Origin: Chaetoderma sp. LZ-2023a
Taxonomy: Eukaryota; Mollusca; Caudofoveata; Chaetodermatida; Chaetodermatidae
Length of the DNA: 64,000 nucleotides
Assembly (NCBI GenBank): GCA_034401795.1
Contig: CM067366.1
Coordinates: 82,403,891-82,467,890 of the forward strand
Reading direction: 5' to 3'
A model generated the notes under the pieces. The model searched no databases. It had not been told where the DNA came from and saw nothing but the letters and a program-made list of their open reading frames with translations. Below, one piece after another: positions 26,556 through 36,317 of this stretch. The translations under genes and the position numbers were made by a program. Position 1 is the first letter of the stretch. Each line of letters starts with the position of its first letter.

Positions 26556-26622
26556 AGTAGCAGTGTCGGAATTAAAATGATACCACCTCCCTCAACTGGC
26601 CGCCGTTCGGAGATCCGTGGCC
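26556..26622 (+). repeat. Polinton left terminal inverted repeat
   Basis: 67 bp matching the reverse complement of 41,153-41,219 with two mismatches by eye. Begins AGTAGCAGTGTCGG and contains 'gataccacctccctcaactg'. Flanked on the left by GAAGG (26,551-26,555). A further shared GGCCGGCC(TC)n phrase lies at about 26,806-26,826 on the left and, inverted, 41,053-41,074 on the right, so the original repeat was longer and has been altered by indels. Confidence 0.9.
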
Positions 26623-26671
26623 CCCACCGCCCTCTCAATCCCTGGGGCATAGGTTGTTGAGACGGGCGTCA

Positions 26672-26726
26672 CCACGGATCGCCAAACGGCTGCCAGGGAG
26701 GTAGTATCATCCCGACACTACTACTA
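26672..26726 (-). repeat. Extra inverted copy of the Polinton terminus, inside the left end
   Basis: This 55-bp stretch reads like the right end of the element ('ccacggatcgcc' then 'gacactactact') but lies only 49 bp inside the left terminal repeat and in the opposite orientation to it. The left end therefore has a fold-back arrangement of about 170 bp. It is more diverged (about 80-85 percent by eye) than the outer pair. It could be the relic of another Polinton end, or a rearranged terminus. Confidence 0.75.
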
Positions 26727-27035
26727 CCAGGGGCTGAAGGCCCATTTAGAGACAAGCCTCCACAGTGATATACACCACTGATCGCCATCAACCACACCAG
26801 AAGGGCCGGCCTCTCTCTCTCTCTATTCTGTGTAGGCTCAGACAAACACGTAGTCTCTGCCAGAGTCGCATCGGCATGATGGAACCACCCATAGTGGGCT
26901 TCCATCTACCTTGACACTGCTCACCTGGGAGGATGCTAAAGTGATTAGCATTTGAACCACGGCAGACTCTGGCATGTTCACATGTTACACAGAGAAGCTG
27001 ATGCTGAGCAGGGGTCTCCAGCAGACAACCACGTC

Positions 27036-28225
27036 CTACCCTCTCCACCCCATAGAAGTAACAGACAGACTCGATCTCTTTACGTGGGTGAAAGCGGTCG
27101 TAAATGTTTCTCCGCAAGGATTGTACTGGGGCTCATCCTGGAGGTGGGCCCACTTGGCATCCAATATCATGGCAGTCTCAGCGCCCTGTGCCACTGCTGT
27201 AGACGCCAGCACGTGCAGTATGATGAGAATCATGGCCATATATTAAGAGTTAAACTGAACAGAGTGAACCCCTCGAGAAATATCTGTGCCAGATCGCACC
27301 CTGTTCCATCCGGATTGATAGTGATCTTCATCCCCTCAGGGGCAGGGGCCAGCTGTTTCACTATGCCGCCGGCTATGAAACGTAGCTCTAGGACTATATG
27401 AGTCGTTTGCAGGCTGGTGAGTCCGATTCGCTGAAGCAGTTTAACAGCACCCATGACTTTCAAGACATGTGACACACCATCTACCTGTAGGGTGCCCTCC
27501 TGGAGGTTAACAGCTTCTTCTGGTCCATCGAATGGACGACGCAGCAGGAGCTTTCCACCTGTAACCCCGATCCTGTGATGCACCCTGGTCAGGGAGACAC
27601 CTTCACCTATGTAGGTGAGGAAGGATGATCCCCGATTGTAGAGCTTTCGAACTGTCCCATCCTTTTTCACAACAGTGGAGAGGGGAGTAACCTCTATGTC
27701 AATGACTGCGGGAGGCCTTTATAGGGGCAACGATGTTTGCCAGTCACCCCCCCCCCCCCGGTCCAGCGCGGTACCACACTTCATTCCTCTCAAATATGAA
27801 CTGCTTGTTTTTGCCAGGGTCAATTGCAGGCCATCATGGGCCATCGGCGGGGCACCGCTCGAATAGGGTTTGACCAGATGAAAGCTGAGGTCGTTATTTA
27901 GGGTGTTAATGTCTACCACCTCTGTATCCGAGAGCTCAATCAACGGCTCGAGGATGTACTTCCTCTTCTGGAAATCGTACTGAAACACAGAAGACGATCT
28001 TCTGGCCGTCTATGTTGCGACCCAGACGCTCCGTCGACACATCCTTGAGGTCTGTGAGCAGCTCAAGCCCATCACCACCAATGGGAGGAGGGAGAATGCC
28101 TTTGAGTTTACTTCGTACTGTAGGGCGAATGACTTGCCATCGCTCTCTTCTACCTTGGCAGCATCAACTGCGTACACATCTGCTAGGTCAGGAAGACAAG
28201 TCGAGTGAGCAAATATGGGTTCCAT
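27036..28225 (-). pseudogene. Polinton structural-protein candidate, broken
   Basis: Minus-strand frames at 28,010-28,225, 27,719-27,988, 27,230-27,670 and 27,036-27,239 follow one another over ~1.2 kb (about 395 codons). Phrases include 'DVYAVDAAKVEESDGKSFAL', 'IELSDTEVVDINTLNNDLSF' and 'VDGVSHVLKVMGAVKLL'. Size, position and beta-rich composition fit a capsid-type protein, but I cannot assign major or minor capsid from sequence alone. It has at least three frameshifts, one of them next to a 13-C homopolymer (27,747-27,759). The start at 28,225 faces the plus-strand gene at 28,264, so a shared promoter region between them is likely. Confidence 0.55.
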
Positions 28226-28263
28226 AGCATGCTATAGGAGGAGTTTAAACAGGACATATAACC
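28226..28263. promoter_or_regulatory. Short intergenic gap between divergent Polinton genes
   Basis: Thirty-eight bases separate the minus-strand gene ending its start at 28,225 from the ATG at 28,264. It contains an AT-rich 'gtttaaac' palindrome near 28,245. Inferred promoter only from geometry. Confidence 0.25.
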
Positions 28264-28685
28264 ATGCCGATTGTCCGACTACTGCCCTCCGGTGGTGAGA
28301 ACGTAATCTTACCCTCTATAGAGGGGAGACGGGTGGTACAGTACCGTATAGAATAGGTCCCCTTCGAGGTACCCCAGCAGCACACAACATAAATACACGC
28401 CGATGTGCTACATCAACCTCCGAGCCAGATGCCATACAGTGGGAAGAGGAGATGGTGCAGAAGTGTAAGACCAAGAAAGCCATCCAGCGGCGGACCTACT
28501 ATCTTGGTCATAAGGTGAAGTTCCAGATGTCACATCTCAGAAAGCTACTGGCACCCGACATAGTGCTGGATGCCCACTGTCTAAGAGACGTCTGTCTCGA
28601 CACCAGCAAGCTGGCACGGTTCGCCAGGCTCTCGAAAATGAAAGTGGCGGAAGCAACCAGAACTATACCCCTCGCTGACGGCTGA
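28264..28685 (+). pseudogene. Polinton small protein, unknown, frameshifted
   Basis: A short frame opens at ATG 28,264 and stops near 28,350 after about 29 codons ('MPIVRLLPSGGENVILPS'). A second frame runs 28,452-28,685 with a basic stretch ('VQKCKTKKAIQRRTYYLG') and 'APDIVLDAHCLRDVCLD'. Spacing and strand suggest one original gene of about 140 codons with a shift between. The basic composition could suit nucleic-acid binding, but that is inference. Confidence 0.4.
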
Positions 28686-28800
28686 TGAGGGCAGTACCAT
28701 CCACGGCTGGCGAGTCCAGCAGATAGATACTATCCGACAGAATCTCGTCTATGAGGCAGAAAGGTACAGCAGAACGTGCAGGTGATATAAGACAACGTCC

Positions 28801-29248
28801 TCGCGCGTACAATCTCTGCTGCGGGTGTGATTGGAGCCAGTGATGGGGTGGCAGCTGTGCCCACTCTCGCTACAGGGGTAGGGGTCATCGTCGCCATCCC
28901 GCTGGGTGGCGTGACACTAGCCACCACTGTCTTGGCCACGGGCATGGGAGTGGGGCAGCGGCAGATCACAAGGAGGCTGGAGAAGCATGCTAAGTATGTG
29001 GCACTGGCACAGAGTATGCTACGGATTATCGACGAGTTTTTCAGCAAAGCTCTCTAGGATGGCCAGGTCACCGATGAAGAGTACCACCATATATTGAAAG
29101 ACCAAGCCCTGTACTGCACAGAGAAACCTAAAGTGCGACAGCAATACCTCAAAGGCTCAAGCGGGCGGGTTGATATGAAGGAGTTAAAAAACGAGATGTT
29201 ATGGCGAAGTCGCCTCGCTGGTCTCTGGAGTCGAGACGACTACAAATA
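28801..29248 (+). pseudogene. Polinton membrane protein with C-terminal charged region, one in-frame stop
   Basis: The frame holds a glycine/valine-rich hydrophobic stretch ('VAIPLGGVTLATTVLATGMG', about 28,885-28,945) and a charged helix to the TAG at 29,055-29,057. It continues in the same frame without further break to TAG near 29,247 ('EEYHHILKDQALY' region). I recall similar small proteins beside capsid genes in other invertebrate Polintons. A single base change accounts for the internal stop. Likely a virion-associated or membrane-active protein; role not known. Confidence 0.5.
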
Positions 29249-29290
29249 GTGTGCTGCCAGTACGGTAGCTTTAAGAACACCAGTATAGAT

Positions 29291-29665
29291 GGCCTTCCCA
29301 CTGAACCTCACGACAGTCATCCGGAGCCAACCACGCCTCCTGGGTACGCCTGAGAGGTCTACTGGATGATATACCAGAGCTAACACCGTTCTCCATCACA
29401 GTGGATGGACAGTCTCGAACCAGCTTCTCCGTCAACCCACGACTGATGACCAACCACCCATCACTATCAAGGATGCGAAGCAAGCTCATACTTGGGTGGC
29501 TGCTCCAAGCCTCTCATACTGGAATCAGCAACTGAACTTTGCCGTGTGGTTTGCCATGGCAGGACATGGAGTGAGTTCCATCCTGCTTCACTCCTATTCT
29601 GGTACTCCTGAAGCTGTGCTCATCGCCAGCTATCTCAGATTCCACATGTACTTCACGGTGCGATG
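29291..29665 (+). pseudogene. Polinton virion-protein candidate, frameshifted
   Basis: An ATG at 29,291 ('MAFPLNLTTVIRSQPR') runs into a shift. The next frame carries 'LLDDIPELTPFSITVDG' and 'SFSVNPRLMTNHPSLSRM', and a third carries 'FAVWFAMAGHGVSSILLHSY' up to TGA near 29,665. The beta-rich composition resembles a jelly-roll-like minor protein, but no domain is certain. At least two shifts. Confidence 0.4.
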
Positions 29666-29743
29666 AATCCTCCATGAGCTGGGTGCAAGCTTCCCTGATA
29701 CAAACACCTTCAACCCACAGCTCAACAGTCAGTGGCCAGCAGA

Positions 29744-29748
<5 letters not shown>

Positions 29749-29841
<93 letters not shown>
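29749..29841. repeat. (GA)n microsatellite in the Polinton
   Basis: About 93 bp of GA repeats with a single A insertion. It lies between two plus-strand genes and yields an Arg/Glu frame that is an artefact. Confidence 0.95.
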
Positions 29842-29842
<1 letters not shown>

Positions 29843-29896
29843 AGTACTCACCCCGACTATCGGTGGCATGGTGGTGACAACAGCGGTCTAGGGGTT

Positions 29897-30643
29897 ATGT
29901 ATGGTGACCCGAGACATGACTACTCAGGATTCCCCTATCGAACCCCCCGACGAGTAGGCTGTCAGAAGACAGTGACATTCTCGTTCGATCCAGACTCCGA
30001 CCCTGGAGCGCTGGTGCAAAATATGCACATCACTGGCTTGCAGCAGGACTATCCAGATGTGTGGAAGTACTTTGTCCCACACACCATCTCAGGCCTCACA
30101 CCAGCAGGGATCGTTCAGATCAACCAGTGCCTGGAAGCACTGTGCTACTGCCTCCTTACAGCGCAGACCCAGCTGCGGCATTCCATAGATGGTGTCAGCG
30201 GAGCAGAGGTCCAGGCCATGTTCATCAGTCTCGTTGAGGATATGCTCATCGTGGCAGACCCCAGTAGTTTTATTGCTAAGTTCCAGCAGGGGTTGCAGAA
30301 GGCCCATCGCAAACTTGACTTTGCTATTTCTCCACACCTACGGTTGATTCCGAGCAACATGATCGTGAACATCGAGGACCTCCAAGTCAGGGACTATAAC
30401 AACATGATAGTCGAGGGGAGTTCCCCCGGTGTCCACTTTGGCTTCGACACTGACATCAACGCACCTACACGTAGTACAGGCCATACAGTCGTTCTGACCC
30501 TGACACTGCAGCCAGTCGACACGGCAGCTCCAGGCGCCCTGACACTGCAGCCAGTCGACACTACACTGCTTCCGGTGGTAGCTCTACGTGTGGTGTCAGG
30601 CCTAGCTATCTTGGCACTCGGAATCAGCCTACTCCGCCGCTAG
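29897..30643 (+). CDS. Polinton protein of 248 residues, open frame, unknown function
   Basis: An uninterrupted frame from ATG 29,897 to TAG 30,641-30,643. The N-terminal half is mixed and the middle is helical ('AGIVQINQCLEALCYCLLTA', 'VQAMFISLVEDMLIVADPSS'). A short duplicated phrase 'LTLQPVDT' appears twice near residues 205-225, reflecting a 36-bp DNA repeat at 30,505-30,560. It ends in a hydrophobic helix ('VVSGLAILALGISLL', about residues 230-245) followed by two arginines, like a C-terminal membrane anchor. It is one of the few unbroken genes. Virion or membrane role inferred from context; family not recognised. Confidence 0.55.
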   Translation: MYGDPRHDYSGFPYRTPRRVGCQKTVTFSFDPDSDPGALVQNMHITGLQQDYPDVWKYFVPHTISGLTPAGIVQINQCLEALCYCLLTAQTQLRHSIDGVSGAEVQAMFISLVEDMLIVADPSSFIAKFQQGLQKAHRKLDFAISPHLRLIPSNMIVNIEDLQVRDYNNMIVEGSSPGVHFGFDTDINAPTRSTGHTVVLTLTLQPVDTAAPGALTLQPVDTTLLPVVALRVVSGLAILALGISLLRR

Positions 30644-30659
30644 CAAATCAGCTATAAGA

Positions 30660-31091
30660 CTATCCTGACTCTCTACAGTAGCAGTGGGGACCACGGTGAG
30701 ACACTGAACCAGCTTGGCATGCCCTACAGCCCCTATACTCGCTGCCAACATGCACATCCAAGGGCTGGAGGGTTCGGCAGCACATCCTTTTCCCAGCTTG
30801 TAGTATCACAGAGCCTTGTTCAGCTCTGAGTCCGGTGAGGCCATGGTGGTTTGCAACTGCTGGAACACATCTGACAGATGCTCCCGATCCTTGTAGAAAG
30901 CCCATGATACGGTATTTGAGGAAGAAGATCTGTCCCTTGCCAAATCCTAGATAGAGCTTCACAGCTGTCAGCTCCTCTGTCAGCTCAGCACCGGAGAGCT
31001 GAGCGAGCTCATCTGGTGTCTTCTTCTTGTAGTCCTTCAACTCCTTCTGGAAGACATCATAGTACTTCTCGCATAGCATGAGCCTGGACAT
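30660..31091 (-). pseudogene. Polinton minus-strand protein, unknown, C-terminus probably shifted
   Basis: From ATG 31,091 the frame reads an N-terminal charged helical region ('YYDVFQKELKDYKKKTPDEL', residues 10-29) and 'YLGFGKGQIFFLKYRIMGFL' (about residues 47-66). After about residue 68 the composition changes to Cys/Arg-rich, which suggests a frameshift. It starts only 24 bp from the plus-strand ATG at 31,115, so the two are divergently arranged. Function unknown. Confidence 0.45.
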
Positions 31092-31114
31092 GTTTAAGAT
31101 GTCTCAATAGAGAG

Positions 31115-31633
31115 ATGAATATTCCTGAGTACCAACCCAGCCACCTGGCAGACGCAGACTGGGAAGATCTTATTAGCTCTCTCAACAGGGGGCGCAGACG
31201 TTTAACCACATTGTATACTCAGTGCTTAAACAATGATGTCAACGGTACAGATCGTAATGCAACTGCCCGAGAGCCAGGCGAGTTTTCAGAAGATGGACAA
31301 CCTGCTGCGAATGAAGACACAGAAGTTACTGACCAAAGCAAAATCTCTGGCAGTCCACGTTGCCAGTAACGTGGTGGCGAATGTGGCCATGGTGAGGATG
31401 TCAGGGGGAAATGAGATTCTTCCTGCCGCCACGGCGGCTGTCCTCGATACAGTGGTGAGTGGGGTGGCCATGCACTGCCTCTGAATAACTCACCCCATCC
31501 CAAAGATCGCCCTCAGTGGTGCCTCCTACACTGCTGCCGCCAAGATCATGGGTGAGCGTGTTACACTAATGGATGACGCGGTTCTAGGGCTAGCAATGAG
31601 TGCAATGGCTGAGATCATCGTCGCCTACGTTTA
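31115..31633 (+). pseudogene. Polinton membrane-protein candidate, frameshifted
   Basis: ATG 31,115 opens a charged N-terminus ('LADADWEDLISSLNRGRRRL'). About 40 codons in, the coding signal moves to another frame (31,233-31,484) with 'AVHVASNVVANVAMVRM' and 'ILPAATAAVLDTVVSGVAM'. It then moves back to a frame with an Ala-rich 'ALSGASYTAAAKIMGERVTL' up to TAA at 31,631-31,633. The hydrophobic helices suggest a membrane or capsid-associated protein. At least two shifts. Confidence 0.4.
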
Positions 31634-31653
31634 ACCCCTCTGAATAGTGAGAG

Positions 31654-31881
31654 ATGGATCACGAGACCCATGCAGCATATGAGGCATCACGTGCCGGAGG
31701 GCGGTGTGTAGTCCATAGTCGAGCACACGGACTGAGGATTGCCAATGCCCGGGAATGGTGGACCGCCCACAAGGTGTGCCCCTGCAGAGAGGGCCAGTAC
31801 CCTGAGCACTGCTACCTATTCCCTTGGCCGACTGCGTGGTCCTCCTATGCCCAGCTATTTCACTGGGGGTATGACTAGTAG
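31654..31881 (+). CDS. Small Polinton protein, 74 residues, unknown
   Basis: An open frame from ATG 31,654 to TAG, rich in His, Cys, Arg and Trp ('REWWTAHKVCPCREGQYPEH'). The two CxC/CxxxxxxxC-like cysteines could bind metal, but no known finger fits. It overlaps the next gene's ATG at 31,871 by about ten bases, in the compact style of the element. Confidence 0.35.
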
Positions 31882-32410
31882 GTTTAAGCCATCTGTATAT
31901 AGCACTATGACGCTGTCACTCACAGACATAGAAAGCAAAGAGCTAGGCGATCTTGCTCACTTGGGCGGGGCATGCCTCGGTTCAGAGGACACTGTTGCCC
32001 CTATCTCCTTCCTAGACTTCGAAGAGAAGGGAGACCCACGGGAGATCCGAGGTACCATCCCAGCCTGAGATCTCATCGGGAACACTGATACGGTAGGACA
32101 ATCGGCCATTAACAAGGCCAAGACTGTATACAAGGGGATGGGAATCAAGGATAGGGCGACAATGCTCGGTATGCTCGGAGTCGATGAGGCTGGAGCCATC
32201 AAGCTTATGGCTGAGTCCTATGCACAGGACCTGGTTAACGATCTCCTGAAACCACGGAGCTCATTCCGACAGGATTGAGAGAAGCTCAAGATAGGAACCC
32301 TCGGTCTGATCAATACCACTGTCGATGGCATAAAAGGTGCTACCACCAGCCTCCAGCTACCAGAGGTGAAGAAGGCAGGGTTCTTTGGTTTGCCATTTAA
32401 GCCCGTTTAA
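31871..32410 (+). pseudogene. Polinton protein of ~179 codons with two in-frame TGA stops
   Basis: One frame runs from ATG 31,871 to TAA 32,408-32,410 with no indel, interrupted only by TGA at 32,066-32,068 and at 32,276-32,278. Phrases: 'LSLTDIESKELGDLAHLGG', 'MGIKDRATMLGMLGVDEAGA' and, at the C-terminus, 'INTTVDGIKGATTSLQLPEV'. Both stops fit a C-to-T change at a CGA codon. Family not recognised. The repeated Gly-Met-Leu helix could be membrane-active. Confidence 0.5.
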
Positions 32411-32473
32411 GCCCCCAGGATAGTTCTGGCTTCCCGTGCATGTGTCATACAGATACTGGATGTACTAGACACT

Positions 32474-32704
32474 GTGGGTGCTGACACATGCCCTCAACAC
32501 TATCTTCTCAGCTGCTGCTGGGATTTCATGTTTGACGCCTCCATGACATCCTTCGTATCCGCCGGAGATGCAGGATTCCCCGCTCTTCAGATGAAGGAGC
32601 TGGTGCAGGAAGTACTGCCGTTTAGTTCCCCAGATATAGACGAGGCTACCGCCGACCAAGTGCTAACCATCCTCTGCAGGCATGTCTGTACCATTCGACA
32701 GTAG
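32474..32704 (+). CDS. Small Polinton frame just before the ATPase, unknown
   Basis: A 76-codon open frame ending at 32,704, overlapping the ATPase ATG (32,682) by 23 bases. The second half ('MKELVQEVLPFSSPDIDEAT') looks like a helical acidic domain. The first half is Cys/Phe-rich and may be out of frame, so the real start is uncertain. Confidence 0.35.
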   Translation: MGADTCPQHYLLSCCWDFMFDASMTSFVSAGDAGFPALQMKELVQEVLPFSSPDIDEATADQVLTILCRHVCTIRQ

Positions 32705-33344
32705 GCTGGCCGATGCTGGCCAGGTGGTGCTGATCATTGCCCCGTCAGGACACGGGAAAATCATCTTGCTGCGGGCTCTCCTGGCCGAAGATCTACACTC
32801 TCAATACATCCTTCTGGTGTCTGACTCCGCTGCTGAGGCAGTTGACAGTAATGATCAATGGTACAATGGCCCAATCACCAAGACGCAGAACCTGCAAGCA
32901 CTGATGGAAAAGCTGCTGGCAGCCCGACTGACAGAACCACTTGTTCTAGTTATCGATGACCCTGCAATAGACCAGAAGACAGTCACCTACCTCAGCAACA
33001 TCACCAGGCACATCCGGCACACAAAGTTAACTGTCTTCATCCTCTTTCAGAAGTACACCCGCGAGACCTCACCAGACATCCACCACAATTCCTGGTTGCT
33101 ATGCTTCAGCTCGAAGTGTGGACGTGCCCTGCTTGAGACCATATACAACAGCCTAACCCTCAAGGAGACCAAAGGGGACTTTATCGCAGGTGTACAGAGG
33201 GCAGCTGAGCTGTACCGCTTCATCTTCAGCAACAAGGAAACAGGTGAGCTGTCACACTTCAAGCCATCTCTGGAAAAGGCACAGACCTTCACCTACAAGC
33301 TGAATCTAGCCAGGAAACTAGCCTGCTCTACGCGTCATCGCTGA
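32682..33344 (+). CDS. Polinton packaging-type ATPase (FtsK/HerA, A32-like)
   Basis: An open frame of 220 residues from ATG 32,682. Walker A lies at residues 20-27 ('APSGHGKI') after a hydrophobic strand, and Walker B at residues 87-93 ('LVLVIDD'). A conserved-looking Gln-containing strand ('TKLTVFILFQKYTRE') follows, where this class has its sensor. In related viruses the enzyme pumps genome DNA into capsids. The residue after the Walker lysine is Ile rather than Thr/Ser, so magnesium binding is probably lost although the frame is open; ACC to ATC is a single C-to-T change. Length is close to the usual 200-250. It is placed between small virion-type genes. Confidence 0.8.
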   Translation: MSVPFDSRLADAGQVVLIIAPSGHGKIILLRALLAEDLHSQYILLVSDSAAEAVDSNDQWYNGPITKTQNLQALMEKLLAARLTEPLVLVIDDPAIDQKTVTYLSNITRHIRHTKLTVFILFQKYTRETSPDIHHNSWLLCFSSKCGRALLETIYNSLTLKETKGDFIAGVQRAAELYRFIFSNKETGELSHFKPSLEKAQTFTYKLNLARKLACSTRHR

Positions 33345-33386
33345 CAGACTGAGCGGAGACTGCGCGGTCTCTGATGCAACTTTTTA

Positions 33387-34354
33387 TCATTTATCAGAAG
33401 CTTCGTCTGCGGTCTCCGCTACTTCGTCCGTGGTCTCCACTGCTTGAGGACCTTCATCCACAGTCTCCACTGCTACCTTGGCAGTTTTGGCAGAAGCCAC
33501 TTCGTCCGTGGTCTCCGCTGCTACTTTGGCAGTTTTGGCAGAAGCTACTTCGTCTGCGTTCTCCACTGCTACTTCAGCAGTTTTGGCAGAAGCCTGTGGC
33601 TTCTTCTTAAGATGATAATTTTGCTGAAACTCTTCCCACTGATGGTCATCCTCTGGGATTTTGTTAATCCGGTGTATCTGACGGTAGACCCACATTCCCC
33701 ACGAGGCCTTAGCATTCCCCGTCTTGCTAGGGGGGGGGGGTTGATGAGGAAGTCCTTCCAGTCGTTTTCTGGGAATTTCACAAATGCATCCAGATCACTG
33801 GCCACTCTCCAGCGCCCTTTTGCATTGGAGATGTTCTCAACAGCCTCCTTGCAGCCAACAGCCTCCCCGTCCTGAGTACCTTTTGCTACAGCATCACTGA
33901 TCGCATCCCTGAGGTAGTCATTTGCTCCAGACTGGATTCTATCCAGCCACTCTCACTCTTCCTGGCTATGGAGTCTAAATACGTCAGCCCACTTCCCGAC
34001 CATTAGTAGATCTGTGGGGTCGACCCTTGCCCTTTGGAGAGCTAGAATAACAGGACTGCTGGTTGGGGCCTCAGGTAGGAGTGTTCTGCCCTGGGTGCTG
34101 TCAAACGTCCGGTAGAGTATCCGAGTCAGGAGTTCACTTGTACTACGAGCTGGCACTTCTTCCTCTATGGCGGCCAGTATCTCTGCATCAGACGGAGGTG
34201 TGACCTTGGCCCGCTCATGGATAATGTTGATGTTACGAAGCAGTCCTCGGACCCTGTCACAGTGGGAAAGTGCACACCATGGCTGTTGTGCTGACTGTCG
34301 TGCCGACTTGTCCGGCTGCCTAAAGACAATCTGCTGGAGAACTTTACCAAACAT
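33387..34354 (-). pseudogene. Polinton minus-strand protein of ~320 codons with Ala/Thr/Glu repeats, broken
   Basis: ATG 34,354 starts a frame ('MFGKVLQQIVFRQPDKSARQ') that stays open to TGA at 33,953-33,955. The same frame continues past the stop to the 11-G run at 33,730-33,740, where the frame moves. The C-terminal part (33,387-33,695) holds imperfect repeats of about 17-20 residues built on 'SAKTAKVAVETVDEV'. I know no enzyme with this pattern. In position and size it could be a core, scaffold or DNA-binding virion protein. It is convergent with the ATPase and divergent from the gene at 34,394 (39-bp gap). Confidence 0.5.
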
Positions 34355-34393
34355 GGCAGCTGTTTAACACCTCTATATACCCAGACCTTAAAC

Positions 34394-35430
34394 ATGCTGC
34401 TGTATGCGCAACATCCAGATGGGGCCATCGAACCCGCGACATCGCACTGCACTGATCCTCGGAAGGACTGCCTGACAATCATTCAACCCAGTATACATGA
34501 TGAGAACCCGTTGTCCGCTGCTGGGAAGTACATTGACTTTGCAATCTCGGCACAGATCCACGAGATCAAGAGTATGGCACTCGAGTTCAAGCTTCAGAGC
34601 ACAATACAACAGACAGTAGAGCTCCTGCAGGTTCTGAACAGGTGGGAGATCATGCAGAGCAACAGCACAGTGGACACCACCTATGCGAATGATGAGTACC
34701 AAGTCCTAGGTCCGCTGGCTCATGGCCCAACCTTCTATGCGAAGGGAAACGGGTACTATGATGTGGGGTGCAATGAGGGGTTCACGGAATTCGAACTATG
34801 GGCAGGTGTCGAGAAGCCCGTGGCAGTTCCACTCTTAGCCCTCCTCGAGAACACACACGTGAATCCGGCTGCCATGCAGGATAGGCTGTTCCTCCAGGTG
34901 TACACTGAGCAGCTCGCAGAAGCGACGATGAATGCTCCAAGACTTCATGTCTGGTGTGACGATAATGATCAGGAGCTGAAGCAAACGGATTCCAAACAGC
35001 GGATCGTGCATGTGGAGTGAGAACACCAGCAGGTCCAAGACACAGCCAACCAATGGGTAGAGCTGGCATTGGATCATGGTGTATCGGTCTGTGTCGCTGT
35101 TATGGTCCTGGTTCAGAAGGGAGGAGCCATCCAGCAGGTGAATAAGCTAGACGACTTCAAGATTGTGGTGGCTGGGACCAATGTTCTTGGTAAGGTACGT
35201 GAGCTGGCTGATTGCCAATCTACAGACAGAAAACTAAGTCATATGCACTTCTGCACCTAACCAGTGGAAGCGACGACCTCGAGTCGGCACTCGAGGGCCG
35301 TCACCACCTCGGGGGCAGGGACATCCCACCTAATCAGGGCAACTGGCTCAGCTTCAACATCGGAAACCTCATAGCTGGGACCCGCTCATTAGGTGTGATG
35401 GTACTTTACTTTGGCTATGCTAAGGTATGA
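34394..35430 (+). pseudogene. Polinton capsid-protein candidate (jelly-roll-like), one stop and one shift
   Basis: ATG 34,394 runs 208 codons to TGA 35,018-35,020 and continues in the same frame to about 35,210. It then shifts to the frame 35,212-35,430, which ends 'GVMVLYFGYAKV' at TGA. Total span is about 345 codons. Beta-strand-rich phrases ('AGKYIDFAISAQIHEIKSMA', 'GPTFYAKGNGYYDVGCNEGF', 'QGNWLSFNIGNLIAGTRSLG') suit a jelly-roll capsid component, but this assignment is structural inference. It may be the major or minor capsid protein. Confidence 0.5.
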
Positions 35431-35452
35431 GTGTCGAACACATCACGTATTC

Positions 35453-35829
35453 AGCTTGAGTGTGCATAGAGCATGACTCCTGCCATGGTCCCCACTGCAG
35501 CTGCCACCACTACTATAAGCTCTGCTGTCTTCTGACCATTCACTGCTTCATAGTCGAGCGTTGGCTCAGATACAGCCGCGTAGTACTCATTGAGACTCTC
35601 ATCTGCCTCTTTGAGGCTCTGGTTGGCCTGAGCTCGGAGTGGGCGTCAGCGTGGCTCCCCCTGGCGCATATGCTCGAGGACTTTGCTGTACTCAAACTTC
35701 ATCCTTAGACAGCTTCTCCATCGCTTGGTTATGACGCTCACGCTCGACCTCTGCCGCGTTCTTGTTGGTGAAGCTGAGTCCCCAGTTCGCTATGGCAAAC
35801 ATGCCTGCATTCAAGATTGCGGCTGTCAT
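35453..35829 (-). pseudogene. Polinton small coiled-coil/membrane protein, shifted
   Basis: On the minus strand an ATG near 35,829 opens a hydrophobic N-terminus ('MTAAILNAGMFAIANWGLSF'), followed by a charged helix ('AEVERERHNQAMEKLSKDEV'). The signal then changes frame and continues with 'NQSLKEADESLNEYYAAVSE' and a C-terminal hydrophobic helix ('LIVVVAAAVGTMAGVMLYAH') ending at TGA near 35,453. The layout of hydrophobic end, coiled coil, hydrophobic end is one I recall from small Polinton proteins of molluscs and other invertebrates. Two shifts or stops. Confidence 0.55.
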
Positions 35830-35886
35830 GCTATAGACTACAGTTTAAAGCTACTATATAGCTGCAGCTGGGGCCACGGCGACGCG

Positions 35887-36315
35887 ATGTATGAAACAGA
35901 GGCTGATCCAGTCGAGGATATAGATGACGAGGACTATGAGGAGGACTATGATGATGAGGATGCAGACGACTACGATGTAGCAGAGACCGCGGGTGAGTAT
36001 GATGCAGAGACCACGCCTGAATCCCACAAGCTAGTACACAGAGTGATTGGAATCTATCGCACTTACGTAAAAGGTTCTAGCGGGCCGCTGGCAGCAGTTG
36101 GGGCTCTGATTACTCTGTTCATAATGAAGGCTGGCGAGATGGTCCGCAAGATCGCCAACAATGCTCTCCATGGGGTGGAGAAGATTTCTGAAGCCATACC
36201 AGCCATCGCCTCAGGAGTAGGTACGTTCGTTGGAGCCACATGCCCTTGGTTACCATACGTTGCCATAGCACTCACGGCCATCTGGGCCACCGAACATTTA
36301 AGCCGTACTATATAA
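35887..36315 (+). CDS. Acidic membrane protein of the Polinton, 142 residues
   Basis: Open frame. The ATG at 35,887 is preferred over an upstream in-frame start because the upstream part is the reverse strand of another gene. Residues 8-40 are extremely acidic ('DEDYEEDYDDEDADDYDVAE'). Residues about 70-90 ('GPLAAVGALITLFIMKAGEM') and the C-terminus ('LPYVAIALTAIWATEHL') are hydrophobic helices. It ends at TAA two bases before the next ATG (36,318). Likely a virion-membrane or capsid-associated protein; function unknown. Confidence 0.6.
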   Translation: MYETEADPVEDIDDEDYEEDYDDEDADDYDVAETAGEYDAETTPESHKLVHRVIGIYRTYVKGSSGPLAAVGALITLFIMKAGEMVRKIANNALHGVEKISEAIPAIASGVGTFVGATCPWLPYVAIALTAIWATEHLSRTI

Positions 36316-36317
36316 GG

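Noticed and set aside
27036..28225. Naming this gene as the major capsid protein
   Set aside because: Size and place fit, but no sequence motif seen here separates major from minor capsid proteins; a structure comparison is needed.
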